Under the pieces are notes generated by a model. It was not told the origin of the DNA, searched no databases, and worked only from the letters and a program-made list of their open reading frames with translations. DNA of 9,233 nucleotides. Origin: Methylotenera sp. (lineage in GTDB: Bacteria; Pseudomonadota; Gammaproteobacteria; Burkholderiales; Methylophilaceae). A program made the position numbers and the translations under genes. The stretch is from contig DAIDAH010000109.1 in assembly GCA_027310735.1 (NCBI GenBank), positions 1 through 9,233 on the forward strand, given 5' to 3'. Positions within the stretch are counted from its first letter, which is position 1. Every line of letters starts with the position of its first letter. Of the stretch, positions 6,896 through 9,233 are shown in pieces.

Positions 6896-6921
6896 TTCGT
6901 TATTGGGTTGTGAATAACGAA
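6896..6921 (+). promoter_or_regulatory. pnp leader stem-loop before the ribosome binding site
   Basis: TTCGTTATT (6896-6904) pairs perfectly with AATAACGAA (6913-6921) around an 8-base loop. The stem ends 14 bases before the ribosome binding site AAGGA (6936-6940). In E. coli the pnp leader carries a longer hairpin that RNase III cuts and through which PNPase represses itself. This 9-bp stem is short for RNase III alone, so equivalence is only suggested by position. Confidence 0.5.
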
Positions 6922-6945
6922 TATTAAAAAGAGAAAAGGATAAAT

Positions 6946-9075
6946 ATGTTTAATAAAGTTAAAAAAAGTATTCAGTATGGTGCGCATGAGCTCACCATCG
7001 AAACAGGTGAAATAGCACGTCAAGCTGACGGCGCTGTAATGGTAAGCTATGGTGATACCGTTGTTTTAGTGACTGTTGTTGGTAAAACTGAAGTTAAAGC
7101 GGGTCAGGACTTTTTTCCGCTAACCGTTGATTACATGGAAAAAACCTATGCGGCAGGTAAAATTCCTGGTGGTTTTTTCAAACGCGAAGGCCGTCCTTCA
7201 GAAAAAGAAACATTGACTTCACGTTTAATTGATCGCCCATTGCGCCCATTATTCCCAGAAGCGTTTTATAACGAAGTACAAGTGGTTGCTACGGTGATGT
7301 CGTCAGATCCAGAAATTGATTCTGATATTCCTGCAATTATCGGTGCCTCTGCTGCAATGGCAATCTCAGGTATTCCTTTTTATGGCCCACTAGGTGCAGC
7401 GCGTGTTGGTTATATCAATGAAGAGTACGTGATTAACCCAACAAAAGCGCAATTAGAAGAATCAGAGCTTGATTTAGTGGTTGCTGCGACTGAAACTGCC
7501 GTAATGATGGTGGAGTCAGAAGCTAAAGAATTGTCAGAAGCAGTAATGCTTGGTGCCGTAGTGTTTGGCCACAATGCAATGCAAGCTGTCATTAGCATGA
7601 TTAATGAAATGGTTGCTGAAGTTGGTAAAGATGCTTGGGATTGGTCAGCGCCAGAGCCAGATACTGCTTTGATTGAAAAAGTAGCGGCGTTAGCTGCTGC
7701 AGATGTGAATGCAGCCTTCCAAATTAAGGCTAAAGGCGCACGTTCAGCTAAGCTGGATGAAGTTAAAAACCGCGTGATGGCCGAACTTATCAATGAAAAT
7801 ACTTCTACTGAAGAAGCAAACAAAATTAAAACAGAATTCTTTAATTTGGAAGCTAAAACTGTACGTAGTCAAATCTTAAACGGCGAGCCACGTATTGATG
7901 GTCGTGATACCCGCACGGTGCGTCCTATTACTGTTCGTACAGGCGTATTGCCACGTACGCATGGTTCTGCGCTGTTTACACGCGGTGAGACGCAAGCGTT
8001 GGTAGTTGCAACGCTTGGTACAGGTCGTGATGAGCAAGTGATTGATGCATTACAAGGCGAGTTCAAGGATCGCTTTATGTTGCATTACAACATGCCTCCG
8101 TACGCTACCGGTGAAACTGGTCGCGTAGGCACGCCAAAACGCCGTGAGATTGGTCATGGCCGTTTAGCTAAGCGTGCTTTGGTTGCAGCATTACCTTCTG
8201 CTGAAGAGTTTGGTTACACAGTACGTATCGTGTCAGAAATTACAGAGTCAAACGGCTCTAGCTCTATGGCGTCAGTTTGTGGCGGTAGCTTGGCAATGAT
8301 GGACGCAGGCGTACCATTGAAAAATCATGTAGCAGGTATTGCTATGGGCTTGATTAAAGAAGGTAATCGTGTCGCTGTGTTGACGGACATTTTAGGTGAT
8401 GAAGATCATCTAGGTGATATGGACTTTAAAGTCGCTGGTACTGAGGATGGTATTACTGCTTTGCAAATGGACATTAAAATCACGGGTATTACTGCAGAAA
8501 TCATGCAAGTGGCTTTAGCGCAAGCTAAAGAAGGTCGTGCGCATATTTTAGGCATCATGAAAGCTGCAATGAGTACTGCTAATACAGAAATGTCAGCATT
8601 TGCACCACGTATTATCACGATGAAGATTAATCCAGAAAAAATTCGTGATGTTATTGGTAAAGGCGGAGCAGTTATTCGTGCGCTGACTGAAGAAACCGGC
8701 ACAACCATTGATATTGAAGAAGATGGTACGGTGAAGATTGCGTGTACAAGCAGTGAAGCGGGTGCTGAAGCGCAGCGTCGTATTGCGGAAATTACTGCCG
8801 AAGTTGAAGTTGGTCAAACCTATGAAGGAACTGTGATTAAGTTGTTGGATTTTGGTGCGATTGTATCCTTGATCCCAGGTAAAGATGGCTTGCTACACAT
8901 TTCACAAATTGCACATCAACGTGTCAATGCTGTTGCTGACTTCCTGAAAGAAGGTGACATCGTGAAGGTTAAAGTAGTCGAGGCTGATGAAAAAGGTCGT
9001 GTACGTTTAAGTATGAAAGCTTTGATTGAGGCACCGATTGCTGAAGCTAAAGCTGATACAGAGGCAGACGAGTAA
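6946..9075 (+). CDS. pnp: Polyribonucleotide nucleotidyltransferase (PNPase)
   Basis: PNPase degrades RNA 3' to 5' with phosphate, releasing nucleoside diphosphates, and can also add 3' tails; as a trimer it is a core part of RNA decay. The 709-residue product is full length (E. coli 711). It has a first RNase PH domain with FFKREGRPSEKE (77-88), a helical linker domain (about 240-310), and a second, catalytic RNase PH domain with the phosphate-binding SNGSSSMA (435-442) and Asp487, Asp493 and Lys495 in the DEDHLGDMDFK segment (485-495). A KH domain with GKGG (571-574) and an S1 domain (about 623-691) follow. The last residues, rich in Ala, Glu and Asp, form a short acidic tail. The ATG at 6946 lies 5 bp after AAGGA. 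No catalytic residue appears to be missing. Confidence 0.98.
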   Translation: MFNKVKKSIQYGAHELTIETGEIARQADGAVMVSYGDTVVLVTVVGKTEVKAGQDFFPLTVDYMEKTYAAGKIPGGFFKREGRPSEKETLTSRLIDRPLRPLFPEAFYNEVQVVATVMSSDPEIDSDIPAIIGASAAMAISGIPFYGPLGAARVGYINEEYVINPTKAQLEESELDLVVAATETAVMMVESEAKELSEAVMLGAVVFGHNAMQAVISMINEMVAEVGKDAWDWSAPEPDTALIEKVAALAAADVNAAFQIKAKGARSAKLDEVKNRVMAELINENTSTEEANKIKTEFFNLEAKTVRSQILNGEPRIDGRDTRTVRPITVRTGVLPRTHGSALFTRGETQALVVATLGTGRDEQVIDALQGEFKDRFMLHYNMPPYATGETGRVGTPKRREIGHGRLAKRALVAALPSAEEFGYTVRIVSEITESNGSSSMASVCGGSLAMMDAGVPLKNHVAGIAMGLIKEGNRVAVLTDILGDEDHLGDMDFKVAGTEDGITALQMDIKITGITAEIMQVALAQAKEGRAHILGIMKAAMSTANTEMSAFAPRIITMKINPEKIRDVIGKGGAVIRALTEETGTTIDIEEDGTVKIACTSSEAGAEAQRRIAEITAEVEVGQTYEGTVIKLLDFGAIVSLIPGKDGLLHISQIAHQRVNAVADFLKEGDIVKVKVVEADEKGRVRLSMKALIEAPIAEAKADTEADE

Positions 9076-9084
9076 CAGTTTTCT

Positions 9085-9122
9085 GCAAATAAAAAGCCCG
9101 CATATGCGGGCTTTTTATTTGC
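9085..9122. terminator. Perfect palindromic bidirectional terminator between pnp and dksA
   Basis: The 38 bases form a perfect palindrome centred between 9103 and 9104. The G/C-rich core GCCCGC (9096-9101) pairs with GCGGGC (9106-9111), with the central CATATG supplying the loop. It is flanked by an A-run (9091-9095) and a T-run (9112-9116), followed by ATTT. It can end pnp transcripts on the plus strand, starting 10 bp after the pnp stop, and dksA transcripts on the minus strand. Its first 12 bases from 9087, AAATAAAAAGCC, are the same as those beginning the rpsO terminator region at 6751. Confidence 0.93.
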
Positions 9123-9124
9123 CC

Positions 9125-9140
9125 ATTACTATGGAGTAAT
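9125..9140. repeat. Small inverted repeat in the pnp-dksA convergent gap
   Basis: ATTACT (9125-9130) and AGTAAT (9135-9140) form a 6-bp stem with a 4-base loop. It lacks a T-run on either side and has no assigned function. It may be chance, but it lies between two stronger inverted repeats. Confidence 0.35.
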
Positions 9141-9149
9141 AGACCTTTT

Positions 9150-9176
9150 CTAAATAATTTAACGTAAATTATTTAG
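9150..9176. repeat. 12-bp AT-rich inverted repeat over the dksA stop codon
   Basis: CTAAATAATTTA (9150-9161) is the exact reverse complement of 9165-9176, with a 3-base loop. The dksA stop codon (complement of 9169-9171) and its last two codons lie inside one arm. On the dksA strand no T-run follows, so it is not a classical terminator. It could protect the mRNA 3' end or be a weak first hairpin before the shared terminator. Confidence 0.55.
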
Positions 9177-9233
9177 CTACTTGCCTTTCACGCATCTCAT
9201 CTAGCGTTTTACAGTCAATGCACAGTGTTGCTG
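9169..9233 (-). CDS. dksA: RNA polymerase-binding transcription factor DksA (C-terminal fragment, cut by window end)
   Basis: Read on the minus strand, the frame open at the window end gives the residues ATLCIDCKTLDEMRERQVAK and then TAA. This closely matches the DksA C-terminus (E. coli ends ...LCIDCKTLAEIREKQMAG as I recall it). CIDC is the second cysteine pair of the C4 zinc finger; the first pair and the coiled-coil domain lie beyond the window. DksA binds the RNA polymerase secondary channel and works with ppGpp to repress rRNA and ribosomal protein promoters. The gene converges on pnp, with 93 bp between the stop codons, and shares its terminator. The call rests on only 20 residues, but the match is specific enough to favour DksA over other TraR/DksA-type zinc finger proteins. 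Confidence 0.85.
   Translation of the reverse strand, partial: ATLCIDCKTLDEMRERQVAK

Noticed and set aside
7410..8817. Several minus-strand open frames opposite pnp
   Set aside because: They have low-complexity Ser/Ala/Thr or Asn/Thr/Phe composition typical of antisense shadows and no initiation signals.
1..9233. A previously undescribed gene system
   Set aside because: All coding space is taken by well-known housekeeping genes in the standard order; no unknown gene, mobile element or repeat array is present. Only regulatory RNA details remain open.

Overview
This window is a well-conserved bacterial housekeeping locus: the complete, co-directional (+) series rimP-nusA-infB-rbfA-truB-rpsO-pnp. 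It ends with the 3' tip of a convergent dksA gene on the minus strand. Gene order matches the classical proteobacterial nusA-infB operon. The NusA N-terminus (MSREILLLVDAL), the AT-leaning codon use and the dksA neighbour suggest a low-GC betaproteobacterium, possibly of the Methylophilaceae (Methylotenera-like). That placement comes from remembered family sequences, not from a search.

Layout. 1-120: an extended -10 promoter and a short structured leader (hairpin plus T-run) before rimP. 121-5360: rimP, nusA, infB and rbfA; the infB stop codon lies inside the rbfA ribosome binding site. 5361-6304: truB, which can only start at a TTG and lacks a visible Shine-Dalgarno sequence. 6301-6421: a strong-looking promoter over the truB stop codon, then an rpsO leader with competing hairpins. 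6422-6797: rpsO and an intrinsic terminator. 6798-6945: a leader region with a 14-bp palindrome and a 9-bp stem-loop just before the pnp ribosome binding site. 6946-9075: pnp. 9076-9168: a convergent intergenic region with a perfect 38-bp palindromic terminator and two more inverted repeats. 9169-9233: the dksA C-terminus.

How the genes fit together. RimP, RbfA and S15 act in 30S subunit assembly, TruB modifies tRNA, IF2 starts translation, NusA controls transcription elongation and termination, and PNPase degrades RNA. The locus therefore couples ribosome production, translation initiation, transcription and RNA turnover. Both recognisable promoters (rimP and rpsO) have a GCGCG discriminator after the -10, as expected of promoters under ppGpp/DksA control, and dksA itself sits at the window's end.

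I see no mobile element, CRISPR array, tRNA, rRNA or novel gene. The protein-coding content is ordinary; the points worth a second look are regulatory structures between the genes and a few protein details.
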